A stretch of DNA of 64,000 bases from Pseudomonas mandelii (GCF_900106065.1 NZ_LT629796.1:1896001-1960000); one strand, 5' to 3'; shown: positions 19,711-30,710, counted from the first letter of the stretch. Numbers and translations: made by a program. Notes: generated from the letters alone by a model not told the origin.

Positions 19711-20612
19711 AGATCGCTGTGCTGTCGCGGAACCCGCGTCTGTATTCCACTCGTCGTCTGGTCGAAGCCGGTACCGAGCGTGGACATGAAATGGTGGTGA
19801 TCGACACCCTGCGCGCCTATATGAACATTGCCAGCCACAAACCGCAGATCCATTACCGCGGCAAGCCGCTGGAAGGTTTCGACGCGGTGATCCCGCGGAT
19901 CGGTGCGTCTGTGACGTTTTATGGCTGCGCGGTGTTGCGTCAGTTCGAAATGATGGGGGTTTTCCCGCTCAATGAATCGGTGGCCATCGCCCGTTCGCGG
20001 GACAAACTACGGTCACTGCAATTGCTCTCGCGCCGCGGCATCGGCTTGCCGGTGACCGGGTTTGCGCACTCACCGGATGATATTCCCGACCTGATCGACA
20101 TGGTCAACGGCGCACCGCTGGTGATCAAGGTGCTGGAAGGTACGCAAGGCATCGGTGTGGTGTTGTGTGAAACGGCGACGGCGGCAGAGTCGGTGATTGA
20201 GGCCTTCATGGGCCTGAAGCAGAACATCATGGTTCAGGAATACATCAAGGAAGCCGGGGGCGCGGACATTCGCTGCTTCGTGGTGGGCGACAAGGTGATC
20301 GCGGCGATGAAGCGCCAGGCCAAGCCTGGGGAGTTCCGCTCCAACCTGCATCGCGGTGGCAGTGCCAGCCTGATCAAGATCACCCCGGAAGAACGCATGA
20401 CCGCGTTGCGGGCGGCCAAGGTCATGGGGCTGGCGGTGGCGGGCGTGGATATCCTGCGTTCCAATCACGGGCCGCTGGTGATGGAAGTGAACTCGTCGCC
20501 AGGGCTGGAAGGGATCGAGACCACCACCGGGAAGAATGTGGCGGGGATCATCATCGAGCATCTTGAGAAGAATGGCGGGCCGAATATGACGCGCACCAAA
20601 GGCAAGGGCTGA
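19707..20612 (+). CDS. rimK: Ribosomal protein S6-L-glutamate ligase RimK
   Basis: A 301-residue ATP-grasp ligase that adds glutamate residues to the C-terminus of ribosomal protein S6 (RpsF). Visible features are [19 protein letters not shown], the ATP-binding [17 protein letters not shown], and the metal-binding [14 protein letters not shown] near the C-terminus. It is the last gene of the rimABK operon. In P. fluorescens this pathway remodels the proteome and affects motility and plant colonisation. Family-B repeats follow directly. Confidence 0.96.
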   Translation: MKIAVLSRNPRLYSTRRLVEAGTERGHEMVVIDTLRAYMNIASHKPQIHYRGKPLEGFDAVIPRIGASVTFYGCAVLRQFEMMGVFPLNESVAIARSRDKLRSLQLLSRRGIGLPVTGFAHSPDDIPDLIDMVNGAPLVIKVLEGTQGIGVVLCETATAAESVIEAFMGLKQNIMVQEYIKEAGGADIRCFVVGDKVIAAMKRQAKPGEFRSNLHRGGSASLIKITPEERMTALRAAKVMGLAVAGVDILRSNHGPLVMEVNSSPGLEGIETTTGKNVAGIIIEHLEKNGGPNMTRTKGKG

Positions 20613-20620
20613 CCCACTGG

Positions 20621-20730
20621 GCATTCCCACGCTCTGCGTGGGAATGCTCTAACGGACGCTCCGCGTTCGGCTGTTGCTGGGACGCCGAGCGTTCAGGGCT
20701 GCATTCCCACACAGAGCGTGGGAATGATCG
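20621..20730. repeat. Palindromic repeat cluster, family B
   Basis: CATTCCCACGCTCTGCGTGG at 20622, GGACGCTCCGCGTTCGGCTG, GACGCCGAGCGTTC and a final CATTCCCAC..GTGGGAATG arm. Same module order as at 13933, in a more complete form. Confidence 0.85.
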
Positions 20731-20743
20731 GAGTAGTCAGCTG

Positions 20744-22057
20744 TTAAACCGCATCCCGCGGCAACATAAGCCCAAGCGGCAACCGCACCCGAGCTTCAAG
20801 CCCGCCACCCGGCCGATTGCGCAACTCGACATTCCCGCCATGCATCGAAGCGATCCGCTTCACGATGGCCAGTCCAAGTCCTGTCCCCTTCCCGCCCCTG
20901 GCACGATCACCCCGAGTGAACGGGTTGAAGATCGCCTCCAGTTCCGACGGATCGATCCCTGCCCCACGGTCCATGACGCTCAGCACCACATACGGCGCGC
21001 TGGTATCACCGGAGACATAAGCCGCCACCTCAACCCCGCTGCCAGCATGGTGCAAAGCGTTGCCGATCAAATTGTTCAGCAACCGCTTCATCGACACCCT
21101 ACGCAGGGGAAACGCCTGGATCGGTTCCAGGCGCAGACGCACTTTTTCTTCGTTCTGGTTATACGGCGCAGCGACTTCACGAACCAGGTCAATCAGGTCC
21201 ACTTCCTCGACAGACTCGTCACGACCATCGCGGATAAACGCGAGGAACTGGTCGAGGATCGCGTCCATGTCTTCGATGTCACGCACCATCGCGTCGGTGA
21301 GGTCGTTGTGGTCGCCCATCAATTCCAGGGACAAGCGCAAACGGGTCAGCGGTGTACGCAGGTCGTGTGACACCCCGGCCAGCATCAGCTCGCGCTCGCG
21401 ACCGGCCTGCTCGACGTCTTCAGCCATCTGGTTGAAGGCGCGATACACCTCGGTCATCTCGCTCGGCGTGTCACTGATCGGCAGGCGCACGCTGCGCCCC
21501 TGGCCGAGTTGCCGTGCGGCATACACCAGACGTTTCAAGGGTTGATTGAGCTGGCTGACGAAGATCCACGCCGAGGCGGTGGACAGCAAGCCGATAGCAA
21601 GGAACCAGCCGAGCACGTTCCAGATTTTCTGGCCGCGCAACGGATGCGGATACAGCGGCACTTTCAGCCAGCCATCGCCCAGGCTAGGTGCCCGAACCCA
21701 CAGGGCCGGCGGTGAGTGCATGCGTAATCGAACTTCGGTGTCGGCACCCAACTCAGCCTGCATCTGCCGCTGATAGATCTCGCTGTAAGGCCAATGTTGC
21801 TCGCCTTCCGGCACACCCGCGCCCACGACCCGGATCAGGGTGGCAGCATCAGCGATTTTCTCTCGGTTCTTTTCATCAGCGGCCCAATAAGCGCGCAGCG
21901 TCAGGGCGACACCGTGGCTGTATTGGCGGTCCACCAGCACGTCTTCGTTCATCAACAGATAAACCAGGGTCAGTGCCTTGGAAAACAGGACGACGATCAG
22001 CACCAGCCACAGGGTGCGGGAGAAGAAACTCTGGGGGAACCAAACGGGGGTTTTCAT
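20744..22057 (-). CDS. envZ: Sensor histidine kinase EnvZ/AmgS
   Basis: A 437-residue inner-membrane kinase: first membrane segment about residues 14-36, a periplasmic region to about 143, a second membrane segment about 147-168, HAMP, then the H-box GVSHDLRTPLTRL with His231. N-box NNLIGNALHHAG and the G-boxes DRGAGID and GKGTGLGLAIV follow. In P. aeruginosa the orthologous pair AmgRS responds to membrane stress from misfolded proteins and contributes to aminoglycoside tolerance. It lies downstream of ompR on the same strand, separated by 101 bp holding a degenerate repeat. Confidence 0.92.
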   Translation of the reverse strand: MKTPVWFPQSFFSRTLWLVLIVVLFSKALTLVYLLMNEDVLVDRQYSHGVALTLRAYWAADEKNREKIADAATLIRVVGAGVPEGEQHWPYSEIYQRQMQAELGADTEVRLRMHSPPALWVRAPSLGDGWLKVPLYPHPLRGQKIWNVLGWFLAIGLLSTASAWIFVSQLNQPLKRLVYAARQLGQGRSVRLPISDTPSEMTEVYRAFNQMAEDVEQAGRERELMLAGVSHDLRTPLTRLRLSLELMGDHNDLTDAMVRDIEDMDAILDQFLAFIRDGRDESVEEVDLIDLVREVAAPYNQNEEKVRLRLEPIQAFPLRRVSMKRLLNNLIGNALHHAGSGVEVAAYVSGDTSAPYVVLSVMDRGAGIDPSELEAIFNPFTRGDRARGGKGTGLGLAIVKRIASMHGGNVELRNRPGGGLEARVRLPLGLMLPRDAV

Positions 22058-22073
22058 GAATAACCGCTACACA

Positions 22074-22150
22074 CTTGCAGGAGCGAGCGATGCTCGCATA
22101 TTGCGGATCGCGAGTCTGCGGACGATTGTCCGCAAGACCCGCTCCTACAA
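22074..22150. repeat. Degenerate REP-like repeat between ompR and envZ
   Basis: GGAGCGAGCGATGCTCGCA at 22079 and a distant CGCTCCTACA at 22140, enclosing a TTGCGG..CCGCAA inverted repeat. It is recognisably related to family A, but both arms are eroded. Confidence 0.5.
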
Positions 22151-22158
22151 ATCGCCGA

Positions 22159-22899
22159 TCACTTGGTGGCGGCGCCATCCGGAACGAACACGTAGCCCAC
22201 GCCCCAGACCGTCTGGATGTAACGCGGTTTGGATGGGTCAGGCTCGATCATCCGGCGCAGACGGGAAATCTGCACGTCGATGGAACGCTCCAGCGCATCC
22301 CATTCACGGCCACGAGCCAGGTTCATCAGCTTGTCGCGAGTCAGTGGCTGACGCGCGTTCATGACCAAGGCCTTGAGCACCGCGAATTCACCGGTGGTCA
22401 GCATGTGCACTTCGTCACCGCGCTTGAGTTCGCGGGTGGCCAGGGACAGTTCGTAGTCACCGAAGGTCACGCTTTCGTCTTCGCTGCCCGGTGCGCCCGG
22501 CACAGGTGTCGACTGACGGCGCAGGACCGCTTTGACACGGGCCATCAGCTCATCCGGGTTGAAGGGCTTGGCCAGGTAATCGTCGGCGCCCAGTTCCAGG
22601 CCCTTGATGCGGCTCAGCTCATCGCCCTTGGCGGTCAGCATGATGATCGGGATCTGATTGTTCGCCGTGCGCAGCCGGCGGCAGGCGGTCAGACCGTCTT
22701 CGCCGGGCAGCATCAGGTCGAGGACGACCAGGTTGAACACTTCACGCGCCAGCAGGCGATCCATTTGTTCGGTGTTCGGCACGGCGCGGGCGCGGTAGCC
22801 CTTGCTGACGAAAAAGCGTTCCAGCAGGCTGCTCAGCCCTGGATCGTCGTCAACAATAAGAATTTTTTCGCCTTCAGCATTGTTTGCAGTGCTGCTCAT
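22159..22899 (-). CDS. ompR: Response regulator OmpR/AmgR
   Basis: A 246-residue OmpR-type regulator. The receiver domain has the acidic pair in ILIVDDDPG and the phosphorylation site Asp61 in VVLDLMLPGEDG. The winged HTH of the C-terminal part ends with RYIQTVWGVGYVFVP. It is phosphorylated by the downstream EnvZ. It is divergent from tex across a 360-bp space. Confidence 0.94.
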   Translation of the reverse strand: MSSTANNAEGEKILIVDDDPGLSSLLERFFVSKGYRARAVPNTEQMDRLLAREVFNLVVLDLMLPGEDGLTACRRLRTANNQIPIIMLTAKGDELSRIKGLELGADDYLAKPFNPDELMARVKAVLRRQSTPVPGAPGSEDESVTFGDYELSLATRELKRGDEVHMLTTGEFAVLKALVMNARQPLTRDKLMNLARGREWDALERSIDVQISRLRRMIEPDPSKPRYIQTVWGVGYVFVPDGAATK

Positions 22900-23044
22900 T
22901 GGATGCTCCTTTGATCTCGGCGCGCATTATGGCGTAGCTGCCGTTATACGCACCGTGTGCATTGTTAGCAGATTTTTCCTTCACTGCCAGAAATCCGGCC
23001 CTCGCGCTAATGCCTGCGATGCCCCTGAATGATAGAACGCTGGT

Positions 23045-23050
23045 TATAAT
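23045..23050 (+). promoter_or_regulatory. Candidate -10 element upstream of tex
   Basis: TATAAT stands 209 bp before the tex start in the ompR-tex intergenic region (22900-23259), with a TGGT extension on its 5' side but no clear -35 box. Nothing else is recognisable in that region. Confidence 0.35.
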
Positions 23051-23259
23051 GCGCGGCCTTTTGTGTCAGGCAACGTCTGATCATGGCTGCAGGTGGCCGC
23101 TTTTTATTTTCATGGCGCCGGCAGTCATTGTTCGATTTCACGGGTCAACGGGATACCTGTTGATCCAGGTAGCGGCGCACGCCAGGCCGCTCAACCAGAC
23201 TCGCCGAGCCTTTATCCCTGCGCCTGCGAGCCTGCTTTCACAATTTGTCAGGTGGTTTT

Positions 23260-25584
23260 ATGGACAGCATCAACAGCCGCATCGCCGAGGAACTCGGTGT
23301 ACGCCCACAACAGGTCGAAGCGGCCGTCGCGCTACTCGATGAAGGCTCTACCGTTCCCTTCATCGCCCGTTACCGGAAAGAAGTGACCGGCAGCCTCGAT
23401 GACATCCAGTTGCGTCATCTGGAAGAGCGTCTGCGCTACCTGCGAGAACTCGACGAACGGCGTATCAGCATCCTTGCCAGCATTCAGGAGCAAGGCAAGC
23501 TGACCCCGCAACTCGAACGCGACATCAAACTCGCCGACACCAAGACCCGCCTGGAAGACTTGTACTTGCCGTACAAGCAGAAGCGCCGCACCAAGGGCCA
23601 GATCGCCCTGGAAGCCGGCCTCGGCGAGCTGGCCGACGGCCTGTTCAACGACCCGACCCTGACGCCAGACGCCGAAGCCGCACGCTTCGTTGACGCCGAA
23701 AAAGGCGTGGCCGATGTGAAGGCGGCCCTCGAAGGCGCCAAATACATCCTGATGGAACGCTTCGCCGAAGACGCCGGCCTCCTGGACAAGCTGCGCAGCT
23801 ACCTCAAGCAGGAAGCGACCCTCAGTGCCCGCGTCATCGCCGGCAAGGAAGAGGAAGGCGCCAAGTTCCGCGACTACTTCGAACACGACGAACCGCTGAA
23901 AAGCATGCCGTCGCACCGCGCGCTGGCGATTTTCCGTGGCCGCAACGAAGGCATCCTGAGTTCGGCGCTGAAAGTCGGCGACGAGCTGCCGGGCACCATG
24001 CACCCGTGCGAAGGCATGATCGGCCAGCAATTCGGCATCCAGAACCAGAACCGCGCCGCCGACAAATGGCTGGGCGAAGTGGTGCGCTGGACCTGGAAGG
24101 TCAAGCTCTACACCCACCTCGAAACCGATTTGCTCGGCGAGTTGCGCGATGGCGCGGAAACCGAAGCGATCAACGTGTTCGCCCACAACCTGCACGACTT
24201 GCTGCTGTCGGCCCCGGCCGGCCCGCGTGCCACCCTGGGCCTCGACCCGGGCCTGCGCACCGGTTGCAAGGTCGCCGTGGTCGATTCCACCGGCAAGCTG
24301 CTGGATCACGCCACGGTGTACCCGCACGTGCCGCACAACAAATGGGACCAGACCATCGCGATTCTGGCAGCCCTGTGCGCCAAGCATGCCGTGGACCTGA
24401 TCGCCATTGGCAACGGCACCGCCAGCCGTGAAACCGACAAGCTCGCCGCTGAGCTGATCAAAAAATACCCAGCGATGAAGATGACCAAGGTCATGGTCTC
24501 CGAGGCCGGTGCATCGGTTTACTCGGCGTCGGAACTGGCTTCCAAGGAATTCCCGGACCTCGACGTGTCGATCCGTGGCGCCGTGTCGATTGCCCGCCGC
24601 TTGCAGGATCCGCTGGCCGAACTGGTGAAGATCGATCCGAAATCCATCGGCGTCGGCCAGTACCAGCACGACGTGTCGCAGCTGAAACTGGCGCGTGGCC
24701 TGGATGCCGTGGTCGAGGACTGCGTGAACGCCGTGGGCGTGGACGTCAACACCGCCTCCGTGGCGCTGCTCGCCCGCATCTCCGGCCTCAACGCGACCCT
24801 GGCGCAGAACATCGTCAGCCACCGCGACGAGCACGGCGCGTTCAAAACCCGTGCGGCGTTGAAGAAAGTCGCTCGTCTGGGCGAGAAAACCTTCGAACAG
24901 GCGGCCGGTTTCCTGCGCGTCATGAACGGCGACAATCCGCTGGATTCGTCGGCGGTTCACCCGGAAGCCTATCCGCTGGTGCAGCGCATTGCCGCTGAGA
25001 CCGACCGTGACATTCGCTCGTTGATCGGCGACGCGAGTTTCCTCAAGCGTCTCGACCCGAAGAAGTACACCGACGAAACCTTTGGTCTGCCAACGGTCAC
25101 CGACATTCTGCAAGAGCTGGAAAAACCGGGCCGTGACCCGCGTCCGGAGTTCAAGACCGCCGAGTTCCAGGAAGGCGTCGAAGACCTCAAGGATCTGCAA
25201 CTGGGGATGATCCTCGAAGGCGTCGTCACCAACGTGACCAACTTCGGCGCGTTCGTCGACATCGGCGTGCATCAGGACGGTTTGGTGCACATCTCTGCGC
25301 TTTCGGAGAAGTTCATCAAGGATCCGCGCGAAGCGGTAAAGGCCGGAGACGTGGTGAAAGTGAAGGTCATGGAAGTCGATATCCCGCGTAAACGCGTGGG
25401 TCTGTCGATGCGCATGAGCGACACCCCGGGCGAGAAAATCGACGGCGCTCGTGGTGCACGTCCGGGGTCGGCGCCACGCCAGTCCCAGAACAACGCACCG
25501 CGTAAGGAAACCACGGCGGCGGCCCCGGCCAACAACGCCATGGCATCGTTGTTTGCCAACGCCAAGCAGTTGAAGAAACGCTGA
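23260..25584 (+). CDS. tex: Tex family RNA-binding transcription accessory protein
   Basis: A 774-residue protein with the domain order of Tex: helical N-terminal region, YqgF/RNase H-like domain ([16 protein letters not shown]), helix-hairpin-helix units ([16 protein letters not shown]), and an S1 domain near residues 650-720 ([20 protein letters not shown]). The tail is rich in Ala and Asn. Tex binds nucleic acids and affects transcription; orthologues are near-essential in some pathogens. Start is [13 protein letters not shown], not the earlier in-frame codon, with GGTGG just upstream. Its stop overlaps the next start by one base (TGATG). Confidence 0.95.
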   Translation: MDSINSRIAEELGVRPQQVEAAVALLDEGSTVPFIARYRKEVTGSLDDIQLRHLEERLRYLRELDERRISILASIQEQGKLTPQLERDIKLADTKTRLEDLYLPYKQKRRTKGQIALEAGLGELADGLFNDPTLTPDAEAARFVDAEKGVADVKAALEGAKYILMERFAEDAGLLDKLRSYLKQEATLSARVIAGKEEEGAKFRDYFEHDEPLKSMPSHRALAIFRGRNEGILSSALKVGDELPGTMHPCEGMIGQQFGIQNQNRAADKWLGEVVRWTWKVKLYTHLETDLLGELRDGAETEAINVFAHNLHDLLLSAPAGPRATLGLDPGLRTGCKVAVVDSTGKLLDHATVYPHVPHNKWDQTIAILAALCAKHAVDLIAIGNGTASRETDKLAAELIKKYPAMKMTKVMVSEAGASVYSASELASKEFPDLDVSIRGAVSIARRLQDPLAELVKIDPKSIGVGQYQHDVSQLKLARGLDAVVEDCVNAVGVDVNTASVALLARISGLNATLAQNIVSHRDEHGAFKTRAALKKVARLGEKTFEQAAGFLRVMNGDNPLDSSAVHPEAYPLVQRIAAETDRDIRSLIGDASFLKRLDPKKYTDETFGLPTVTDILQELEKPGRDPRPEFKTAEFQEGVEDLKDLQLGMILEGVVTNVTNFGAFVDIGVHQDGLVHISALSEKFIKDPREAVKAGDVVKVKVMEVDIPRKRVGLSMRMSDTPGEKIDGARGARPGSAPRQSQNNAPRKETTAAAPANNAMASLFANAKQLKKR

Positions 25585-25967
25585 TGGAGATCCCTGCCGG
25601 GCTGACCGAAAGCGCTTTTTTCAAGCTGCTGGGATGTCGCTTGCACAGTCTGGAAGCCGGGGTGGCGCAAGTCGCCCTGGGGCTTGCGCCAGAGCTGCGC
25701 AATCGCGGCGGCAAGCTGCACGGCGGGGCCTTGTTCAGTCTGGTGGACATTGCCATGGGGCTGGCCTGTTCCAGCACCCACGGCTTTGACCAGCAGAGCG
25801 CGACCATCGAGTGCAAGATCAACTACATTCGCGCCGTTTCCGACGGTGAAGTAATGTGCACGGCGCGGGTGATTCACCCGGGCCGGCGCACGCTGGTGGT
25901 CGAAGCCGACGTGATGCAAGGCGACAAACTCGTCGCAAAAGCACAAGGCACGTTCGCTGTCCTGTAG
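25584..25967 (+). CDS. PaaI-family hot-dog thioesterase
   Basis: A 127-residue hot-dog protein. GGKLHGGALFSLVDIAMGLA is the typical PaaI-like motif, with the active-site Asp in the central helix. It would hydrolyse an acyl- or aryl-CoA thioester in the cytoplasm. It is coupled to tex through TGATG, an arrangement I recall in other Pseudomonas, though no functional link is known. Confidence 0.86.
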   Translation: MEIPAGLTESAFFKLLGCRLHSLEAGVAQVALGLAPELRNRGGKLHGGALFSLVDIAMGLACSSTHGFDQQSATIECKINYIRAVSDGEVMCTARVIHPGRRTLVVEADVMQGDKLVAKAQGTFAVL

Positions 25968-25992
25968 CTAGAAGTCATCGATTTGAGTTAAT

Positions 25993-26018
25993 TTCGGCGC
26001 TGTGACTGCAGCGCCGAA
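25993..26018 (+). terminator. Hairpin after the tex operon, possible terminator
   Basis: TTCGGCGCTG (25993-26002) pairs with CAGCGCCGAA (26009-26018) with a six-base loop. The following GTTT is too short for a typical T-run, so intrinsic termination is uncertain. Confidence 0.45.
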
Positions 26019-26022
26019 GTTT

Positions 26023-26118
26023 CCTGTGGGAGCGAGCCTGCTCGCGAAGGCGATGTATCAGACAACATCAATGTTGACTGACACGCCCTCTTCGCGAGCA
26101 GGCTCGCTCCCACAGGGA
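26023..26118. repeat. Inverted REP pair, family A1
   Basis: GAGCGAGCCTGCTCGCGA ending at 26047 is mirrored by TCGCGAGCAGGCTCGCTC at 26093. A near-perfect A1 pair. Confidence 0.9.
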
Positions 26119-26247
26119 ATTCCTTGGCTGCTGTCAGCAGCCGTGTACGGTCCAAAAACCAGGCGAAAACGCCAGTTTCAACTTCACCCTTGTAGACCGT
26201 CTTGCCCACCCCCATATTGGGGCGACTGACGCGTGAAGGAATCCAAC

Positions 26248-27831
26248 TTGAGCGAACTTCTCAACCGCCGCCTGGCTCTGCTTGGCGAGCGCGCTAACCT
26301 CTCTCTGCTCGAACAGTGCCTTCACGGCATCGAACGTGAATGCCTGCGCGTGACCGGCGAAGGTCGCCTGGCGCAAACGCCGCACCCGGAAGCATTGGGT
26401 TCCGCGCTGACCAATGAACAAATCACCACCGACTATTCCGAGTCGCTGCTGGAATTCATTACCCCGGCCCTGCCAGACCCAGCCGATACGCTGGCGAGCC
26501 TGGACAAGATTCACCGTTTTGCCTACAGCAAGCTCGGCAACGAGTTTCTGTGGAGTCCATCGATGCCGTGCCCGTTGCCGGCCGAGGAAGACATCCCGAT
26601 CGCCTATTACGGCACGTCCAACATCGGTCAGCTCAAGTACGTCTACCGCAAGGGCCTGGCCCTGCGTTACGGCAAGACCATGCAGTGCATCGCCGGGATT
26701 CACTACAACTTTTCCCTGCCGGAAAAGCTCTGGCCACTGCTTAAAGAGGCTGAAGGCTTTGTCGGCACCGACCGCGACTATCAGTCGTCAGCCTACATTG
26801 CGCTGATCCGCAACTTCCGCCGCTACAGCTGGCTACTGATGTACCTGTTCGGCGCCTCCCCTGCGCTGGACGCCGGTTTCCTGCGCGGTCGTTCGCACCA
26901 GTTGGAGCAACTGGACCCGGACACCTTGTACCTGCCATACGCCACCAGCCTGCGCATGAGTGACCTGGGTTACCAGAGCAACGCCCAGGCCGGCTTGACG
27001 CCGTGCTACAACGATCTGGCCAGCTACACCGACAGCCTGCGCAAAGCGGTCGCCACGCCGTATGCACCGTATGTCGAAATCGGTACGCATCAGGACGGTG
27101 AGTGGGTTCAGCTCAACACCAACATCCTGCAGATCGAAAACGAGTACTACTCCAACATCCGCCCGAAGCGCGTGACCTACACCGGCGAACGGCCGATCCA
27201 GGCGCTGGTGGCCCGCGGCATTCAGTACGTCGAAGTGCGTTGCCTGGACATCAATCCGTTCCTGCCGATGGGCATCGATTTGCCAGAGTCGCGCTTCCTC
27301 GACGCGTTCCTGCTGTATTGCGCGCTGAACGACAGCCCGCTGCTGACCAATACTTCGTGCGGCAACGCGACCTCGAACTTCCTCAGCGTGGTCAAGGAAG
27401 GTCGTCGTCCGGGCCTGCAACTGCAGCGTGACGGTCAACCGGTCGACCTGAAGGAATGGGCCGGCGAATTGTTGGAAAAAATAGCTCCGCTCGCGGCGCT
27501 GCTTGATCAAAGCCATGGCGGCGATGCCCACAGCAAGGCGTTGGACGTGCAGATGGAGAAGGTCAAGGATTCGTCGCGCACACCTTCAGCACAAGTGCTG
27601 GCGGCCATGGCAGAACACAAGGAGAGCTTTGCCCAGTTCTCCCTGCGCCAGAGCCAGGCGCATGCGGAGTTTTTCCGCAGCGAGCCGTTGAATAGCGAAG
27701 ATCAGGCGAAGTTTGAAGAACGCGCACGCTCCTCGCTGGCAGAGCAGGTGGCGCTGGAGCAGAACGAAGTCGGCGATTTCGATGTGTTTGTCGGGTCGTA
27801 TCAGGCGAGCATTCTGGCGATCAGCAACTAA
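26248..27831 (+). CDS. gshA: Glutamate-cysteine ligase
   Basis: A 527-residue type 1 glutamate-cysteine ligase, the first step of glutathione synthesis. [10 protein letters not shown] and [14 protein letters not shown] near the N-terminus are family hallmarks. The start is TTG at 26248: AAGGAAT lies six bases before it and the length then equals that of P. aeruginosa GshA as I recall it. A GTG at 26233 would add five residues but has no ribosome site. It stands alone, upstream of the taurine genes, separated from them by a REP pair. Confidence 0.95.
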   Translation: MSELLNRRLALLGERANLSLLEQCLHGIERECLRVTGEGRLAQTPHPEALGSALTNEQITTDYSESLLEFITPALPDPADTLASLDKIHRFAYSKLGNEFLWSPSMPCPLPAEEDIPIAYYGTSNIGQLKYVYRKGLALRYGKTMQCIAGIHYNFSLPEKLWPLLKEAEGFVGTDRDYQSSAYIALIRNFRRYSWLLMYLFGASPALDAGFLRGRSHQLEQLDPDTLYLPYATSLRMSDLGYQSNAQAGLTPCYNDLASYTDSLRKAVATPYAPYVEIGTHQDGEWVQLNTNILQIENEYYSNIRPKRVTYTGERPIQALVARGIQYVEVRCLDINPFLPMGIDLPESRFLDAFLLYCALNDSPLLTNTSCGNATSNFLSVVKEGRRPGLQLQRDGQPVDLKEWAGELLEKIAPLAALLDQSHGGDAHSKALDVQMEKVKDSSRTPSAQVLAAMAEHKESFAQFSLRQSQAHAEFFRSEPLNSEDQAKFEERARSSLAEQVALEQNEVGDFDVFVGSYQASILAISN

Positions 27832-27853
27832 CATCAGAAGGTCCTTCAGACCT

Positions 27854-27943
27854 TTTCGCGGGCAAGCCTCGCTCCTACAGTTTTGTGTCGGTCCCCATTT
27901 GTGACTCGACCCCGAATCTGTAGGAGCGAGGCTTGCCCGCGAA
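27854..27943. repeat. Inverted REP pair, family A2
   Basis: TTCGCGGGCAAGCCTCGCTC (27855) and GAGCGAGGCTTGCCCGCGAA ending at 27943, exact inverses. Confidence 0.9.
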
Positions 27944-27995
27944 GGCCGCACTGCGGTCTCCCTTAGAATTTTCCGCTCATAAGCTCATTCGAAAA

Positions 27996-28022
27996 AGTTA
28001 TTTATTTTCGGATTCTTAGATC
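27996..28022 (+). promoter_or_regulatory. AT-rich promoter region of the tau operon
   Basis: AGTTATTTATTTTCGGATTC followed by TTAGATC, 50-80 bp before tauA. The same style of tract (TTTATTATTTT with a CCTA..AAAG element) stands before the tcyJ and organosulfur operons. It could hold a CysB-dependent promoter, which is inferred only from the shared sulfur theme. Confidence 0.35.
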
Positions 28023-28073
28023 ATTTAGTCTCCTTTCACGCCGACTCTCGGTCGCCTGACAAGGAGCTTCTCA

Positions 28074-29051
28074 ATGAAACTGAATTTCTCTCTTCGCCTC
28101 TTGGCGGCCGCGTCTCTGGCTGCTGCGAGTTTGTTTGCCCAGGCGGCTGACGTGACCGTCGCCTACCAGACCACGGTTGACCCGGCAAAGGTCGCCCAGG
28201 CCGACGGCGCTTACGAAAAAGCCACCAACGCCAAGATCGACTGGCGCAAATTCGACAACGGCGCCGACATCATCGCCGCCATCGCTTCCGGCGACGTGCA
28301 GATCGGCTACCTCGGTTCCAGCCCCCTGACGGCGGCCATCACCCGCAAAGTCCCGGTAGAAACCTTCCTCATTGCCACCCAGATCGGCGCGGCTGAAGCC
28401 CTGGTCGCCCGCGAAGGCTCCGGGATCAAGACTCCGCAAGACCTGATCGGCAAAAAAATCGCCGTGCCGTTCGTTTCCACCGGCCACTACAGCCTGCTGG
28501 CGGCGCTCAAGCACTGGAACATCGATCCGTCGAAGGTCACCGTGCTCAACCTCGCTCCGCCCGCCATCATCGCTGCGTGGAAACGCGGTGATATCGACGC
28601 CACTTACGTGTGGGACCCAGCCCTCGGAGTCGCCAAGGAAAACGGCAAAGTGCTGATTACCTCCGGCGAGCTGGCCAAGTTCGGCGCTCCGACTTTCGAT
28701 GCCTGGATCGTGCGTAAGGACTTCGCCGAGAAGCACCCGGAAATCGTCACTGCGTTCGCCAAAGTGACCCTCGACGCCTACGCCGATTACCGCAAAGACC
28801 CGAAAGCCTGGCTGGCCAATCAAAGCAACGTGGACAAGCTTGTCAAACTGTCGGGCGCCAAGGCCAGCGACATTCCGTTGTTGCTGCAAGGCAACGTCTT
28901 CCCGCTGGCGGCTGACCAAGTGATCACCCTCGGCGCACCGACCACCAAGGCCATTACCGACACCGCCGCCTTCCTCAAGGAACAAGGCAAGGTCGAGGCC
29001 GTGCTGCCGGACTACGCCCCTTACGTCAGCGCCAAGTACATCACCAACTGA
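28074..29051 (+). CDS. tauA: Taurine ABC transporter substrate-binding protein
   Basis: A 325-residue periplasmic protein with a signal peptide (about residues 1-24, cut after FAQA) and the core of the TauA/SsuA family: [39 protein letters not shown]. It captures taurine or related sulfonates for TauBC. AAGGAG precedes the ATG. First gene of tauABC-D, induced in pseudomonads when sulfate is scarce. Confidence 0.92.
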   Translation: MKLNFSLRLLAAASLAAASLFAQAADVTVAYQTTVDPAKVAQADGAYEKATNAKIDWRKFDNGADIIAAIASGDVQIGYLGSSPLTAAITRKVPVETFLIATQIGAAEALVAREGSGIKTPQDLIGKKIAVPFVSTGHYSLLAALKHWNIDPSKVTVLNLAPPAIIAAWKRGDIDATYVWDPALGVAKENGKVLITSGELAKFGAPTFDAWIVRKDFAEKHPEIVTAFAKVTLDAYADYRKDPKAWLANQSNVDKLVKLSGAKASDIPLLLQGNVFPLAADQVITLGAPTTKAITDTAAFLKEQGKVEAVLPDYAPYVSAKYITN

Positions 29052-29067
29052 TCGGGAGTTAACTGCG

Positions 29068-29862
29068 ATGGCTTTGCTACAGCTGGAGCGCATCAGCGCA
29101 CAGTACCCCGGCGCCGCCGAACCGGTACTGGCGGATATTTCCCTGAGCCTGGGCCCCCAGCAGTTGCTGGTAGCCCTCGGCCCGTCCGGCAGTGGCAAGA
29201 CTTCGCTGTTGAACTTGATTGCCGGTTTCGTCGAACCCAGCGCCGGGCGCATCACCCTTGACGGCGTGCCGGTCAAAGGCCCGAGCGCCGAACGCGGCGT
29301 GGTGTTTCAGGACGACGCCTTGCTGCCCTGGCAGAATGTGCTGGCCAACGTCGGTTTTGGCCTGGAGCTGGCCGGCATTGCGCGGGAAAAACGTGAACTG
29401 CGCGCTCAGGAAATGCTCGCACTGGTGGACCTTTCCGGCTTCGAAAGTCGCCGCATCTGGCAGCTCTCGGGTGGCCAGAAGCAACGTGTCGGCCTGGCCC
29501 GCGCGCTGGCCGCCGACCCGCGCGTTTTGCTGATGGACGAACCCTTCGGCGCCCTCGACGCCTTCACCCGCGAACAGATGCAGGAGCTGCTGCTGCAAGT
29601 CTGGCAGCGCACCGCCAAACCGGTTTTCCTGATTACCCACGACATCGAAGAAGCGGTGTTCCTCGCCACGGACCTGATTCTGCTGGCGCCTGATCCGGGA
29701 CAAATCGTCGAGCGCCTGAGCCTGGATTTCGGTCAGCGGTATGCGGCCGGTGAGTCCGCTCGCTCGATCAAGTCCGACCCGCGCTTCATCGAAACTCGCG
29801 AACACGTACTCGCCAAAGTGTTCTCCCAACGCAGCACCGCCCAGCGGCAGGAGCGCGCATGA
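29068..29862 (+). CDS. tauB: Taurine ABC transporter ATP-binding protein
   Basis: A 264-residue ATPase. Walker A is GPSGSGKTS, the signature is LSGGQKQR, and Walker B is [27 protein letters not shown] is typical of sulfonate importers. Sixteen bases after tauA; its stop overlaps the tauC start (ATGA). Confidence 0.92.
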   Translation: MALLQLERISAQYPGAAEPVLADISLSLGPQQLLVALGPSGSGKTSLLNLIAGFVEPSAGRITLDGVPVKGPSAERGVVFQDDALLPWQNVLANVGFGLELAGIAREKRELRAQEMLALVDLSGFESRRIWQLSGGQKQRVGLARALAADPRVLLMDEPFGALDAFTREQMQELLLQVWQRTAKPVFLITHDIEEAVFLATDLILLAPDPGQIVERLSLDFGQRYAAGESARSIKSDPRFIETREHVLAKVFSQRSTAQRQERA

Positions 29863-30692
29863 GCAGCTATCAAATTCCCGCCGTCGCGGTTAAACCGGGT
29901 TCCACGGACATCCCGTCACGTCGCAGCCTCAGCACTCGGTGGATCAGCGTGCTGACGCTGGTGGCGCTGGTTGTCATTTGGTGGGCCGTCACCGCCACAG
30001 GGATGATCGAACCGCTGTTCCTGCCACCACCGTCCGCCGTGCTGCAAAAGGGCTGGCTGCTGGTGACCAGCGGCTACATGGATTCAACGTTGTGGCAGCA
30101 CTTGGGGGCCAGTCTCAGCCGTATCGGTCTGGGCCTTGGTTTCGCGGTGCTGACCGCCGTGCCCATCGGCATCGCCATCGGCCATAACCGCATCGCCCGC
30201 GGCGTGCTCGATCCGTTGATCGAATTCTACCGGCCGATTCCACCGCTGGCTTACCTGCCGCTGATCGTGATCTGGTGCGGCATCGGTGAGCTGTCGAAAG
30301 TCTTGCTGATCTACCTGGCGATTTTCGCCCCGATTGCCATCGCCACTGCAACTGGCGTGCGCACGGTTGACCCGGCCAAACTGCGCGCCGCGCAGTCGCT
30401 GGGTGCGACCCGGGCGCAATTGATTCGCCATGTGATTCTGCCGAGCGCCTTGCCGGATATTTTGACTGGCGTGCGCATCGGCCTCGGTGTGGGTTGGTCG
30501 ACGCTGGTTGCCGCCGAATTGATCGCCGCCACCAGCGGTTTGGGTTTTATGGTGCAGTCGGCCGCGCAATTCCTGGTCACCGATGTGGTGGTGCTGGGAA
30601 TTCTGGTGATTGCCTTGATCGCGTTTGCCATGGAAATGGGCCTGCGCGCCCTGCAACGCAAACTGGTGCCGTGGCACGGCCAGGCCCACTGA
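29859..30692 (+). CDS. tauC: Taurine ABC transporter permease
   Basis: A 277-residue inner-membrane permease with about six membrane segments and the EAA-type loop ([20 protein letters not shown]). The first 30 residues are cytoplasmic and polar. Translationally coupled to tauB by a four-base overlap. Confidence 0.92.
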   Translation: MSSYQIPAVAVKPGSTDIPSRRSLSTRWISVLTLVALVVIWWAVTATGMIEPLFLPPPSAVLQKGWLLVTSGYMDSTLWQHLGASLSRIGLGLGFAVLTAVPIGIAIGHNRIARGVLDPLIEFYRPIPPLAYLPLIVIWCGIGELSKVLLIYLAIFAPIAIATATGVRTVDPAKLRAAQSLGATRAQLIRHVILPSALPDILTGVRIGLGVGWSTLVAAELIAATSGLGFMVQSAAQFLVTDVVVLGILVIALIAFAMEMGLRALQRKLVPWHGQAH

Positions 30693-30710
30693 GTTTTTTG
30701 GGATCTTAAT

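Noticed and set aside
23332..25290. 652-codon frame on the minus strand
   Set aside because: Antisense shadow of tex caused by high GC at third codon positions.
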